A DNA stretch of 64,000 bases from Acorus gramineus (lineage: Eukaryota > Streptophyta > Magnoliopsida > Acorales > Acoraceae): contig JAUJYN010000014.1 in NCBI GenBank assembly GCA_030737835.1, forward strand, positions 3,773,985-3,837,984, read 5' to 3'. The position numbers and the translations under genes were made by a program. Shown here in pieces: positions 24,701 through 36,133 of the stretch; position 1 is the first letter of the stretch, and each line of letters opens with the position of its first letter. The notes under the pieces were generated by a model that made no database searches, was not told the origin of the DNA, and was given only the letters and a program-made list of their open reading frames with translations.

Positions 24701-25960
24701 GGGAGCTTGTTTCAAATAGTTCTTCCCCTCAAATCTATATCATTGGAGTGAGGTGTTTTTCCTAAACCCAGGCATGTAGAGAGATAGCAAATAAAGTCGG
24801 ATAGAAGCGTAAGATCATTTGAGTGAGTAGAGCGACAGTTACGCTGCGCAGAGACACCTCGCGTTGCAGGACGGAATTTCGCATCGATAACGATTTTCAT
24901 TAAAGAGCGAAAACGATGTGTAGATTTTGTAACTGACTGATATAAAGCCCACGTAAGCTATGTGATAAAACTCTTACTGGGTGGGTGCTAGTATGAAAAA
25001 ACGTTCCTCTTTACTCGCTTCAAAGAAAAAGAAGAAGTCGGCTGGTGGGTTATTTTAGCTACTACTACCAAAGGATACACTCATTGAACAGACACAGATT
25101 GCTGACTCCCGTAACACGCTTCACTCCCTATCGTAAAACACAGAAGATGCTACCATCAGACTGATCATGTAAATAAGTACCGTTTAGCTAAAGAATAAAT
25201 TCATTCGTAAACTCACTTCGTTCTCTAGAAAGACTCTCTAGCTCTCTTGTCGAGCTCGTTTAAAACTATGGCACGTTTCACTCCTCACCTCACTCGATAA
25301 ACATTTCTTTTAGTTTCGCTGCGAAGAGTTCCGCTACGCTTCACTCCCGATTCTATAGATTTGAGTCCGTAAAATCCCGGTTTTATGAAAGTTAATAAAT
25401 AAATATTGGATCTCATAGAGAAATCTGGTTTATGCCTAAAAAGAAAGGGAAACTGTTTGAAATTAGTTTCGTTAGTCGCCTTATGGTTGGTTCATAAGCT
25501 TATGCCAAAAAAGAAGGTTTTACCCAGGGGAGATAATCAATAGAAAAACGAGCTTCCCTTGGAAAACGAGTTAACCTCAGATCAATATCTAGAGCCTCAA
25601 TATATTGATTAGAGGTAAAAGAGAACTCTCGATTGAAACAGAAATACGATATCGATTATACTCACTAAAAAAGAACCTACGTGCCAGAAACTAGAATTTC
25701 AAACCTACAGACAATATTTAAATTGAAAACTTGACGTTTTATATAGGAAATAAAGTTAGCAACTAGAATTGAAAACCATAATTAAAGATTCTAATTTTTA
25801 TTAAAAAGATTTATTGAGATTGAAATTTTAAAGTTTACGTGGGAGCCCATAATTAAAGATTTGAATTTATCAGTTTGATTTAACGTAAATAATTAGATTA
25901 CTCTTTATTATAGATTTTAGTTCCGCTGTATATGCTTCACTCCTTAAATAATGAAAAGAG
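24701..25960. other. Mixed island and repeat modules
   Basis: High-complexity sequence at about 24730-25270 with no recognisable gene, followed by hairpin modules (GAGTTCCGCTACGCTTCACTC at about 25330) and AT-rich modules that turn to minus polarity from about 25690. The open frame at 24712-24900 (minus) crosses repeat modules and is not a gene. Confidence 0.5.
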
Positions 25961-26056
25961 GGTAAATAAGGCGACTGAAAGGAGTAGGAGCGACCAGCGG
26001 GTGTTGATAAACATCGGAGCGACCAGCGGGAGCGGAGGAGCGGAAAAGGAAGAAGC
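25961..26056 (+). repeat. GC-rich modular repeat
   Basis: GGCGACTGAAAGGAGTAGG joins the core, TGTTGATAAACATCGG, a second core GAGCGACCAGCGGGAGCGG, and GAGCGGAAAAGGAAGAAGC. Confidence 0.88.
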
Positions 26057-26132
26057 ATAGAATTATTGCGTAGCTATAGGATTATTTTATAAGTCTAAAT
26101 CACTTATTTCGGCCTGAGGGTGTAGCTTGTTT

Positions 26133-26226
26133 CGCTCCCTACGCTCCCTATGGTCGCTCCTATTTACACCTCCACTAGCGTTCCGATGTTTATCAACACC
26201 CGCTGGTCGCTTCTATGCTTCGCACC
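26133..26226 (-). repeat. GC-rich modular repeat
   Basis: Reverse orientation: GCTCCCTACGCTCCCTATGG, TCGCTCCTATTTACACC, TCCACTAGCGTTCCGATG, TTTATCAACACCCGCTGG, TCGCTTCTATGCTTCGCACC. With 25961-26056 it forms an inverted pair around an AT-rich spacer. Confidence 0.88.
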
Positions 26227-27206
26227 CGGTGTTTTTTGTCATAAAGTAATTTTTAATAGGTGGAAAGAGTTCCGCTACTTCACTCCCTAGGTAAATGACT
26301 TTTGAAATTCAACTTCTTCCGCTACGCCTACGCACCTGTTTTCCCGGTGTTTTTTGTCATAAACTGAATTGAAAACCATAATACAATATTTTCATTTGAA
26401 AGTTTCCGTTATGTCTGTATTATTTGTAGTGTTCTTCCGCTCCCGCTTCTTTGCTTCGCACCTTCTAAACCCTTAAATCAACTGAATAGGGAGTGGAGCG
26501 CAGCGGAACTCTATTTTAAAGAGCGAGACTCAAATCAACCGAATAAGAGTGAAGCAAAGCGAAACTCAAATCACTAATAAAACCTTAAATCATTAGAATC
26601 AGGAGTTTATCTCTTACAAAATGAATTACTTTAAAGCAACAAATAAACAATATTGAAATTGAAAACTTTACGTGGGAGCAACTCTAATTTAGCTATGATA
26701 ATCACATAAAAATAATGAACTTTTGGGCACGGAAACTGTAGGATTTCTAAATGGGCTTATAGAAGGCGACCGTAAGAGTTCATTCTTCACCCTCAAATCC
26801 TTAGTAAAAGAGTGCCTTAAAATACAGGTAAAATAAGGAAATTTGCTTACTAATGGACGAGGTGCGTAGCATACCGATTAAATGAAACTTTGAAATTGAA
26901 ATTTAAATCTTGTTTTTCATACTTTCTTTCTTGACGAGGGTCAGATAATTTAATGGCGATAAAATCAAACTTTTAAGAAAGAAATGAAAACGATAAAATA
27001 AAGAAATCTTTAAAATTGAAATCTCATATTGAATACTGAGAGTCAGATAATTAAATTAAGATAAATCACACTTTTTAATGACTTTAAAATGGTAAAATAA
27101 AGAAATTATATTACTTTTTTATTGTAATTGCGAAACTCAATAATTATAATAAAACAGCCTTATTTTCATATAATTAGATACGTTAAATCAAACTTTTTAA
27201 TAAATA
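26227..27206. repeat. AT-rich and hairpin modules, polarity switch
   Basis: Modules are minus at first (CCCGGTGTTTTTTGTCATAA at 26226 and 26342), then plus from about 26690. Hairpin modules of the GAGTG-AACTC and GAGCGAGACTC types lie at 26489-26600. No gene is visible. Confidence 0.65.
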
Positions 27207-28193
27207 AATTTGCTTACTAAAAGTCCAAATGTTGGCCATCAGTTGAGAGGCAGTAAGTTCTGTCGAAGGAAGTTTTTTTCCATAAAATTCTCGTAAATAG
27301 TCAGAAGTACAAAGTTATTAGTTTAGAGCCGAGACGTGAGGAAGGCAGTTTCCAGGATTTACGTTACAGTGATAGAGAGAAAAGTACAGGATATAGAAGT
27401 TCAGTCAAGCCAAATCCCCTTATTACAGATGTCAAGCGAGAAGTGGGTAAAGAACCAAGCGAAAGAGTCCTTTTGTGGGGACCTGATGATTAATAGGAAT
27501 AAAGTTCATTCTCCGTTTATAAAACACAGATTAAAAAAGCGTCTAGCACCTACCCACAGAAAGGGAAGCAAGTGAACCCGGCATAGCAATAAGTGAAGGC
27601 AAAAACTAGGGTTAGGCTCTGGGCGTCAGCGTCATATATATGCAATTCTTCTGACAAAGGGCTCTATGCTTCGCACCTTGCTTCATACCTATAAGCAGTA
27701 GCAGCTGATTCCTTAGTTTAAACAACTACACTTGGCTCAAACCCTCCTATCGTGAGCGTGAGTAGCTTGACTCTCTATATCAACAACGTGCCTACTTCCC
27801 ATGTGAAAAACAAGCAACGTCATTATGATTAGTCAAGACCAAAATAAATCCAACTTCTAGACCCGTATTTTGGGTTACAAATAGAATAGCCTTAAGCGTT
27901 ACCCTCAGCAGAAAGGGGATTTTGTACAAGACTGAGGCTTATTCTTGCCGACTTGGTTCTCCTTCTCCTCAACTCAAGCTCTGACTTTTATCAACAAGCA
28001 GTCTATTCTCCTCAATCGTAATAATGTGCAGAAAGAATAAGAAAGAGACAAAGGTAGTTGAAGACGATCGACAGACCCCTACCCCATCCAACGAAGCAGA
28101 CTCAACGAATTCAGTGCCAGTTAACTCGGTTCACCATCATAGTAGCGAATATCCTTCCGCATAGCATACCAGTAAGAAAGCCAGTTCCTCGTC
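27207..28193 (+). repeat. Diverged inverted duplication, arm A
   Basis: Alignable with the reverse complement of 60720-61624 from AATTTGCTTACTAAAAGTCC at the left to AAAGCCAGTTCCTCGT at the right. Shared landmarks include AAAGCGTCTAGCACCTACCC, AAACACAGATTAAAAAAGCG and GCGTTACCCTCAGCAGAAAG. Similarity is strong but broken by many small indels and patches. Frames are not kept between arms (for example 27336-27575 is interrupted in arm B), so I see no sign of coding. Origin unknown. Confidence 0.9.
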
Positions 28194-28270
28194 TTGTTCG
28201 CCATGATACATACGTCTTGTTAGGTCGCCATACCGTTTTTGAGTTCCTATTGGTTTTGGTTTCAGATTTG

Positions 28271-28408
28271 TTCTTCCGTTCCTACGCTCCCACAGGTCGC
28301 TCCTATTTACACCTCCACTAGCGTTTCTATGTTTATCAACACCCGCTGGTCGCTCCTCAGTTTATTCAACACTTCCGCTCCCGCTGGTCGCTTCTATGCT
28401 TCGCACCT
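28271..28408 (-). repeat. GC-rich composite, three cores
   Basis: Reverse orientation with TTCTTCCGTTCCTACGCTCC, CACAGGTCGCTCCTATTTAC, ACCTCCACTAGCGTTTC, TATGTTTATCAACACCCGC, a CAGTTTATTCAACACTTCC segment and a final core ending TTCGCACC. It abuts the right end of inverted-duplication arm A. Confidence 0.9.
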
Positions 28409-29699
28409 AAGAATTGGAATATTTCTGTACGAGTAAAACAACGGATTAAGATTCATATTTCATACTTATCAAAGTTCTTACGCTACGCTTCTATGCTACG
28501 CACCTTCTACACCCTCTAATCATTATAATAGGTTAGATAATTAGATACGTTAAACTTATTATATTATTTATGGCTAACTTTTTGTATTTCTAAATTCAAC
28601 GACTGATAAATGAAACTTTTGAAATCGAACGTCAAACTGATAAATTCAAATCCTAAGAAAGAGAAAAACCTCTAATCAAACGAATATAGAGCTTTAATCA
28701 AATCTATATAATAAGAGCTTGACTCAAATCTATAGAATCAGAGTTAAACTAAAATCTATAATAAAAGAGCTTTAATCAAATCCATGTTTATGTCGTGGAG
28801 CGCATCGGAACTCTATTCTCGTGATCAGAAGGCAATGAAGCTTGCCTGCACTTTAAATAGTAGAATCATTCATTGGTGTTTGATAGCCCTGCCACCCCCG
28901 ATCACTACCACTGCTCCGGAGTGAACCCGAACGTCTATTCCGCTCATCGCCATAGCTGAATTGACTAAATGAATTGTTTCCTATAAGGACTGTCGGAAGG
29001 CTATAATACAAAATCAGACCAGAAGTAATGGATTTAATATCACGAAAGGGTGTGCAAAGTCTTTATTTAGGAAGCGAAGGATAAGTGAAGCATAAATCCA
29101 GGTCAAATCGTACCAATTGAACGGGGCTTTGTTTTGAGTTAAATTTGACTAAACAAATTCACTTTGCTTACTTGGCTGCTATCTATGTTAGGTGTCCGGG
29201 GCAATGAAGCTTTCGACTAAGACGTGACGTTGAAGAGACCGATTTCACTATAGAGATTTACACCTGCCAAAGTGGTTGCTAGAGATATTGAGTCTTTGCT
29301 TATTACCTTCCACGAGCAGCAGAGGTCGAATAGTTTCGCACGAAAGACGTTTTTAGGAAAAAGCACTTTATTCACCACCTTAAAAGAGCAAGAAATTTGT
29401 TTATAGAGAATCAAAATCCATATTTAAAGAGTGATAAGTAGCGTAACTCTTCAGTAAAACACCGGGTTTTCTATCACTTAAAAAAGAAATCGATTAAATC
29501 CAAACGATAAAATGACAAGAATTTAGGGTTCATGCGGGTTGAAAACTTCCGTGATAGAACTTTCTTTATAATATGGGCTCATACGCGATAATAAGTGGTA
29601 TTAATCAATAATAAAAGTTGCATTTAATCTGTCGTTTTCCTTGTCATTTATGTAGAAATGGGAATTCTTAAGTAAGCTATTTCGTCTCTAGTCATCTCG
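28409..29699. other. AT-rich modules then high-complexity island
   Basis: 28409-28810 is AT-rich and hairpin modules; 28810-29410 is a high-complexity island with no recognised gene; 29410-29690 returns to modules. Short frames here show no domains. Confidence 0.5.
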
Positions 29700-29807
29700 G
29701 TATCCGTTTTCTAACCCATCGAGTTACCGGCTCCAATAGATGACTCTTTGCATCTGTATATATGGTGCCTAATTGGTCTCTTGAGCAAATTACTGGCGTC
29801 GACAAAG
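29700..29807 (+). repeat. Structured repeat element, copy 4
   Basis: It starts GTATCCG and keeps CCCATCGAGTTACCGGCTCC, GAGC and ATTACTGGCG. The inner hairpin is AGATG (29738-29742) with CATCT (29751-29755), different bases from copies 2 and 5 yet still paired. The 3' outer strand (CGTCGAC) has lost pairing. The GCGCATTGGGC signature is diverged to GGTGCCTAATTGG. Confidence 0.6.
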
Positions 29808-30590
29808 AAAAAGAAAAAAAAAAGAAGCAACAAAAGACCACGCATTTCTATACGACATTGTTTGTTTACTCCTTCCACGAGACAGTACCCCGCTCGATAC
29901 ACCTCGCCTTAAGAAGACAACTCCATCAATCACAATGTTTCATTAAATCCGTATTTTTTGTGAGGTTACCAAAAGATGAAAGTTCTATCAACCCCGGTAT
30001 TTAACGTCATAAAGTGCTTTCTCTTGGGGTGCGACTAAGTTAGCATATTTATAGTTATGTAAAAGAAGGCGACTGAAACATAGAAGCGAACAGCGGGAGC
30101 GCAGGGAGTTACGGCGATGAATGGATAATGCGACTTTTGAGCTACGGAGATCATTAGTGAGTAATGCTTTTTTCAAACAAAGGCGCGAAGCGGTGTCTAT
30201 GAGTTTTCGGTGCCTAAAAGAAAGAGTGCTCTTTGTTCTGTTCCAATAAACCGGTATATTCCAAAACCTTCTCTGATAAAAAGACGTTGCATTAAATGAG
30301 GGTAATACTACTTTCTCTCTCTTCATTATCATGATTGGGGTTAAAGACGCTGTAACCTCCTATTTATTAGGTACAGGTCGTCACTTTGGTCTACGAATCT
30401 GGTAATCTTCTTTACTTTGACGCCTATCAACTTAGTTCTTTCTCCATAGATACATCTTTAGGTTGTGTGTCATTCAAGCGATACAAAGTTTTCTCTTTGT
30501 GACATAGCGCAAGTGAAAGGGATCGCTTGCCTCAAATCTATATGAAAGGGAGCTTGCTGAAAATAGAGATAAACACCCTCAAATCCATAT
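29808..30590. other. High-complexity island
   Basis: Includes a GC-rich short copy near 30065-30103 (GGCGACTGAAACATAGAAGC with a diverged core). The open frames on both strands (29762-30004 plus, 29988-30332 minus) look like chance; no domain is recognisable. Confidence 0.4.
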
Positions 30591-33500
30591 AAAATAAAAA
30601 GACGGAATATATGATACTTTAATATTTCAATTTCAATGTTGTTAATAAAGAGATTGGCTTACTTTAAAATTAAAATCTTGTCTTTACTTAGTCAAATCAC
30701 TATCCTCCAATCCCGGGAAACCGTAAAGTTTTTCATTGAGAAAGTAACTTATGGTTTTCAATGAAGTTTCTTACAAAAAATACAGGTAAAACGTTTTCTG
30801 ATAAATTTAGAAATTCCACTTATTAATTTTATTACACTGATAAATTTCAATTTCAATCTTGTCCCACTGGTCGCTCCTCTTATCACCGTAGCTTACGCTT
30901 CTATTAATCACACCTTTAGGCTTCAAAAGCACTTTATTACCCACGTAAACTTTTCAATCTTTAAAATTGAAATTAAAATGCAAATCTTGTTTTTCAAGAA
31001 ATCTAATAAATTGATAAATTGGCTTAAATTCAGTCTTTAAATGTCTTTAAAATTGGCTTACTTTTTCATTATTATCTTTAATCTTGTACGTAAACTTGTT
31101 AATTTAAATCTCATACCTAAGAAAGAAACTCCGATCAAAGACGGAATATATTATACACGATAAAATAAAGAAATTCAAATCGAACCGAGCTTACTTTTTT
31201 ATTTTAATTGCGAAAGAAAGAAATATACAAAATTTATATCTTGATACAACATTACTAAATAATTTTCTTATTGTTTTTAGGTAAATAATCAAGTTGCTAC
31301 CTTAAAATCACGGGAAAACGCAACTTTTTCATAAAAATCTGGAAATCACTAAGGGAGCTTGACTCAAATCCTTAGAAAAGGGAGTGAGCGTAGCGGAACT
31401 CTTTCAACTAATTAAATTACGTTATGACAAAAAACACCGGGGAGTGAGCTAGCGAAACTCAAATCAACCGAATAAGAGCTTGACTCAAATCAAACGAAAA
31501 GTAAAACGCATAAAATAAATGAAAATCATGATTCTCCTACGCTCCCGCTGGTCGCTCCTATGCTCCGCACCTCAAACGACGGATTAAATGTTACTTGATT
31601 TTTACGATAAAATAAAACTTATAAAGAAATCTTGTCTTATGGTCTTACAAACAAACAGGGAAAATCAACGATAAAAAGAAAACTAAATAATTTAGAAATG
31701 GGCTTTAGGAAAAAAATGAGAGTTTTATTATTAGTGATTTGAGACAAGCTCTCGATTCTATAGGAGATTTTCTTCAAGCTAAAATTATTATAGATTTTAG
31801 GCGAGCGCAGTGAGTCTTTATAATGGACGATAAAATGACACTGTTTAATTGTGTAAATAGGAGCGACCTTTGGAGCGGAGCTTAGAAGCGACCAGCGGGC
31901 TAAGATAAACATCGGAGCGACCAGCGGGAGCGGAAGTTAAGATAAACATAAACATCGAAGCGTTAGCGTAGGTGTAAATAGGAGCGACCAGCGGGAGCGG
32001 AGGGAGCGTAAAAAGGAACGAGAAAAGAAATAAATCTTTTTAATGGACGATAAAATCAAACTTCAAAATTCAAATTAAAGTCTTGTCTTTAGGTTTTCAA
32101 TTAGAGTTGCTACCACGTAAACTTTTATCTTTCTAAAGTCACTTTATTAGCTAAAATCTAGTTCCTCCTCAAAAGACCGATTAAATGACACTTTATTAAG
32201 TCGATTCTTAACTCCGAAACGAGAAAATCAATAAATTTCCATCTTGTTTCACACCTCCGCTCCCGCTGGTCGCTCCTACTCCTTTCAGTCGCCTTATCAA
32301 TTAAAATCTTGTGAATCAATAATCTTTATAAAGAAAACAGATATTCAGTGATAAAACTGAGAAAGATTAGAGAGGAAAGGAAAGAGTCTAAATCTCATAT
32401 TTAAGACTTAGGCGAGCGCAGTGAGAATTATTTACGTTTTAGGCATAATATATATTTTACTTTTTAATGTCGATAAAATCACACAATAAAACTTTTAAAT
32501 TGAGAAATTGGCTAACTTTATTATTTCAATTTAGAAACGATAAAATAAATAAATAGAGATAAACTCAAATCAACCGAATCGAGAGCTTGAAGAAAATCTA
32601 TAATAATTGGAGCTTGACTCAAATCTATATAATCAGGAGTGAAACAAAAATCTATATAAAAAGAGCTTGTTGAAAGTAGGGTAAATTCTTCACCCCCTCA
32701 AATCCTTGGAATACGTAAAACGTCAAGTTTGAAATCATTACTTTTTGTCTTTAAAGTTATTAATATTGACTTTTCAATTTAAATCTTTAATGGCGATAAT
32801 ATGGTTTTAAATAATGCAACTATTCAATTAAAATTATTATCTTGTTTTTAGGTTGCTTTAAAGTAATTCATTTTGTCATTTTTATAATTGTATTATGGTT
32901 TTCAAATCACTATAAAACTAAAAATACCGTACTCACCCTCAAATCTATATAATTGAAAATCAGGATTAAGAAAATATTGAATACTTAGGGAGTCAAATCA
33001 CTAATAAAGAGTTAGATACGTTTTTTCACACTAAATAATTTCAATTGCGAAACGAAAGAAATTAGCTAACTTTTTTATTGAAATGGAACTTTTAAATCTC
33101 TTTCTTTAGGCGATTAAATGACACTTTGAAATTGAAATGAGGTAAAAGAAATCTTTTCAATTGAGACGATAAAACTGATAAATCAAGAAATTAGCTTACT
33201 TTTGTCTTGAACGATATTTGAAATAAATCTTTTCAATATAAATTTAAATCCAAATAATTATAATAATAATTGTAATCTGGTAGACAGAATATATACCACT
33301 TATTAATGATAACTAAACTTTTTAATTGAATAAATTGTCTTACTTTTTTCTTTTTATCTTTATGCGATTAAATTATTATGATAAAAGAGCTAAACTCCTT
33401 AAAAATCAAGGGAAAGATTTGTTATGCCGTTTAAGACACTGACTTATATCACTTTATTATTTATAAATTGGCTTCACTAAGTAATATAAATTGCGAAACT

Positions 33501-34111
33501 CAATAAATCCTTTAAATTGAAATCTTGTATTATGGTCTTACAACAAAGACAGGTAAAATGAGCTTGACTCAAATCACTAATAAAACGAGCTTTACTAAAT
33601 TCTCGAAACTGATAAATTTCAATCTTTAATTACTTAGTAAATTTAGTTGCTCCCACGTCAACTGATAAATTCAAATCTTGTAAATAATGAAATAAAACTT
33701 TTTAATTTATAAATGGACTTACTTTAAAATGAAAATCTTTAATCTTGTTTTAATGGGAAAATAAAGAAAGAAAACTGAATAAATTGATAAATGGAAAAAT
33801 AAATAAATCTTTGAAATTTAAATCTTGTATTTAGGTACAGGGAAAACAGAAACTTTGAAATAAATGCAAATACACTAGCGTTCCTATGTTTATCAACACC
33901 TATGTCGCACCTTAGTAAAATTGAGCCACAGGTAAACTAGCAAAAAGAAAAGAAAAATCTTGAAATCAGAGCTAAATTCGAGTTTATTCTAATGATTAGA
34001 GTAAAGCTCCTTTATTAGTGATTAGAGTCAAGCTCACTAAATGTCTTATGGTTTTTAATTCCTTTCGACAGGTAAAAATAAAGAAATTGGCTAACTTGTT
34101 AATTGAAATTT
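30591..34111 (+). repeat. AT-rich repeat-module block, plus polarity
   Basis: The longest clean example of plus-polarity AT-rich modules, with frequent TAAAATCTTGTTTTAGG, GGCTTACTTTTT, AACGATAAAATCACAC and CACCGGGGAG. GC-rich copies lie at 30865-30912 (diverged), 31533-31571 and 32260-32303 on minus, and 31851-32020 on plus. No gene is visible. Confidence 0.75.
31851..32020 (+). repeat. Long composite GC-rich modular repeat
   Basis: TGTAAATAGGAGCGACC, TTTGGAGCGGAGCTTAGAAG, the core, a CTAAGATAAACATCGG variant of the TGTTGATAAAC module, a second core, GGAAGTTAAGATAAACATAA, AAGCGTTAGCGTAGG, then TGTAAATAGGAGCGACC with the core and GGAGCGTAAAAAGGAACG. The TTAAGATAAAC variant is shared with 34.1 and 36.0 kb, forming a subfamily. 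Confidence 0.9.
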
Positions 34112-34219
34112 AGGTGTAAATAGGAGCGACCTTTGGTTAAGATAAACATCGGAACGCTAGTGGAGGCCATAGGTGTTTTTAAACAAAGGAACGCGGGAGC
34201 GTAAAAAGGGAGCGTAAAA
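34112..34219 (+). repeat. Composite GC-rich modular repeat
   Basis: AGGTGTAAATAGGAGCGACC, TTTGG, TTAAGATAAACATCGGAACG, CTAGTGGAGG, CCATAGGTGTTTTTAAAC, AAAGGAACGCGGGAGCG, and two GGGAGCGTAAAAA tails. It belongs to the TTAAGATAAAC subfamily. Confidence 0.88.
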
Positions 34220-35917
34220 ATAAAGAAATGAAAATCGAACCGAAACAATATCAATTTCAAAGTTTATTCACCACTGGTCTTTTTGGACTCAATGTACTTT
34301 CGAGACGACGATTTCAATTTGTTAGTTCTATGTTTCCCTGTCTTTTTCGTCATAAACCTAATTTCGCTCGTATAGTAAGTCTGGAATTCTAAAAGTTTAA
34401 TATTTCCCTTTCAAATGTGTCGTCTTTCAAGGTTTGTCGGAATTCGAGTGGGGGACAACAAAACAAATCAATTAACCCCTTACTCGATTCAAAGATGGCT
34501 TTCTTCTTATTAAGACTTGGTAGGCCAGAGTTAAGGCATCATGTATGTGTTGTAGTCCGGTAGGTAGTGATTTATAACGGAGCTTATAAACATATAAAGG
34601 AGTAGCGAGAACTAAATTAACTTCCGTCGTCAGACTCACAAGGATCACCTGTACAAAGACGAAGTGCCGGAGTTATGGCATCGTGTACCTCTTAACGTCG
34701 GTTCTTTGTCTTTGTTGAGACAGAGTTCCCATTCGCTAAACGTCCGGTTTTTCTAAACTTTGCCTGCATCTCGATACGAAGGCATAAGCAAGAGGATTTC
34801 AAGCGTGAGCTAACACAGCAAGACGGCGCAGTGAGGTTAGCAAGGTGCGGAGCATTTCTCGAAGGAAGAAGGAAGTGTGACGCCCACTCGTGAAGGAATT
34901 ATTACACTTTTCTTTTATTATTTAGACACAACTTTGTACCTGTCTCTATCTCTTTGACTTTACTCTACTGTCCGTAGTGTAAGGATGGGGTCAAGGGTTA
35001 TAGTTCAGTATACTTAAACACAGTTACATACCTAGAGATAGCGACGCGAAGTTCCGTTAACGATTAGAGTTCATCGACTGTTGTCACTTTTTCTTTTGTT
35101 CTTTCCGTCTACAAAGAAATGAATTTTTAATAAGGCTTTTTTGTCAAATAGAAAGGCTAGGCGAGCTAAGTGTTCAGTTTCAGTCCGATTACAGCTGTCG
35201 TTATCCCTTCTACTCCCTCCTGCTTGGTATAATAATCGCTTGCTTAAATAAAGCCTTTTGACAAAGATAAATAAAAGAAAAGCAGAATAGAACCATGATA
35301 TGGGTCCCTAAGTTACTTCCACGAGAGATACTTTCCTGGGAATTAAAGCCCTACTTATGCTTTTCCCTATTGTGTTCGTTCCTAAAGTATGATGATCTTT
35401 CAATTTATCGATCAAGCCACGAAAGAAGCAGCAAAAGAGAAAGGATAAATAAAAGTTTAGTAAGGTAAGTCGGGTAATAAGGACTTAAGTCGTCCCTTGA
35501 TTAATGATTTGAGTCTCGCTCTAGAAAATAGAGTTCCGCTGCGCTCCACTCCCTTTCTTAATAATATTAGGGCGTCTAGCACAAAGGAAAGGTCAGTAAC
35601 TACATAAGAATCCGTGCTAGCTGATGTCAAGGGTGGAAAGTTAAGATGTCTCTTTCTTTTTAGTTTACAAAGTAGACTTGCTGCACAAAACTCAGGGTTA
35701 AGGAAGGTGGTTGTTCGTTCAAGAAATAAGGTTATTTCTATTCGCTACAGGACTCTAACCTTTTATCTTTTGGTACTATCAACTTTGTTTGTAAAAGAGT
35801 AATCAATTTGTTTTTCCATTTTATCTTTTCACCGCTTCGCACCTCGTTAACAGACGAACGAATCTACCTTTCTTTTACGCCACCCGGTAATTACCTCTTC
35901 TTCTACTAATTTCAGTG
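34220..35917. other. High-complexity island
   Basis: Mostly unique sequence with short AT-rich edges and a hairpin module at about 35510-35555 (GAGTTCCGCTGCGCTCCACTC). I looked for mitochondrial exons, tRNAs and retroelement motifs and recognised none. The frame at 35614-35802 is uninformative. Confidence 0.45.
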
Positions 35918-36133
35918 TTCTTCCGTTCCTTAATTCGCTCCCTACGCTAACGCTCCGATGTTTAAAAACACCTATGGTCGCTCCTATTGTAACCTCCACT
36001 AGCGTTCCGATGTTTATCTTAGCCCGCTGGTCGCTCCTCTTTTAATCACACTTACGTTTCGATGTTTATCTTAACCTGCGCTTACGTTTCGATGTTTATC
36101 TTAACCCGCTGTTCGCTTCTAAGCTGCGCTCCT
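35918..36133 (-). repeat. Very long GC-rich composite
   Basis: About 215 bp in reverse orientation: TTCTTCCGTTCCTTAATTCG, CTCCCTACGCTAACGCTCC, GATGTTTAAAAACACCTATG, GTCGCTCCTATTGTAACCTC, CACTAGCGTTCCGATG, two tandem TTACGTTTCGATGTTTATC units (about 36052-36103) and a final GCTGTTCGCTTCTAAGCTGC. It contains all modules known from the shorter copies. Confidence 0.9.

Noticed and set aside
27336..27575. 79-codon ORF in inverted-duplication arm A
   Set aside because: The corresponding sequence in arm B has stops and frameshifts, and indels between arms are not multiples of three.
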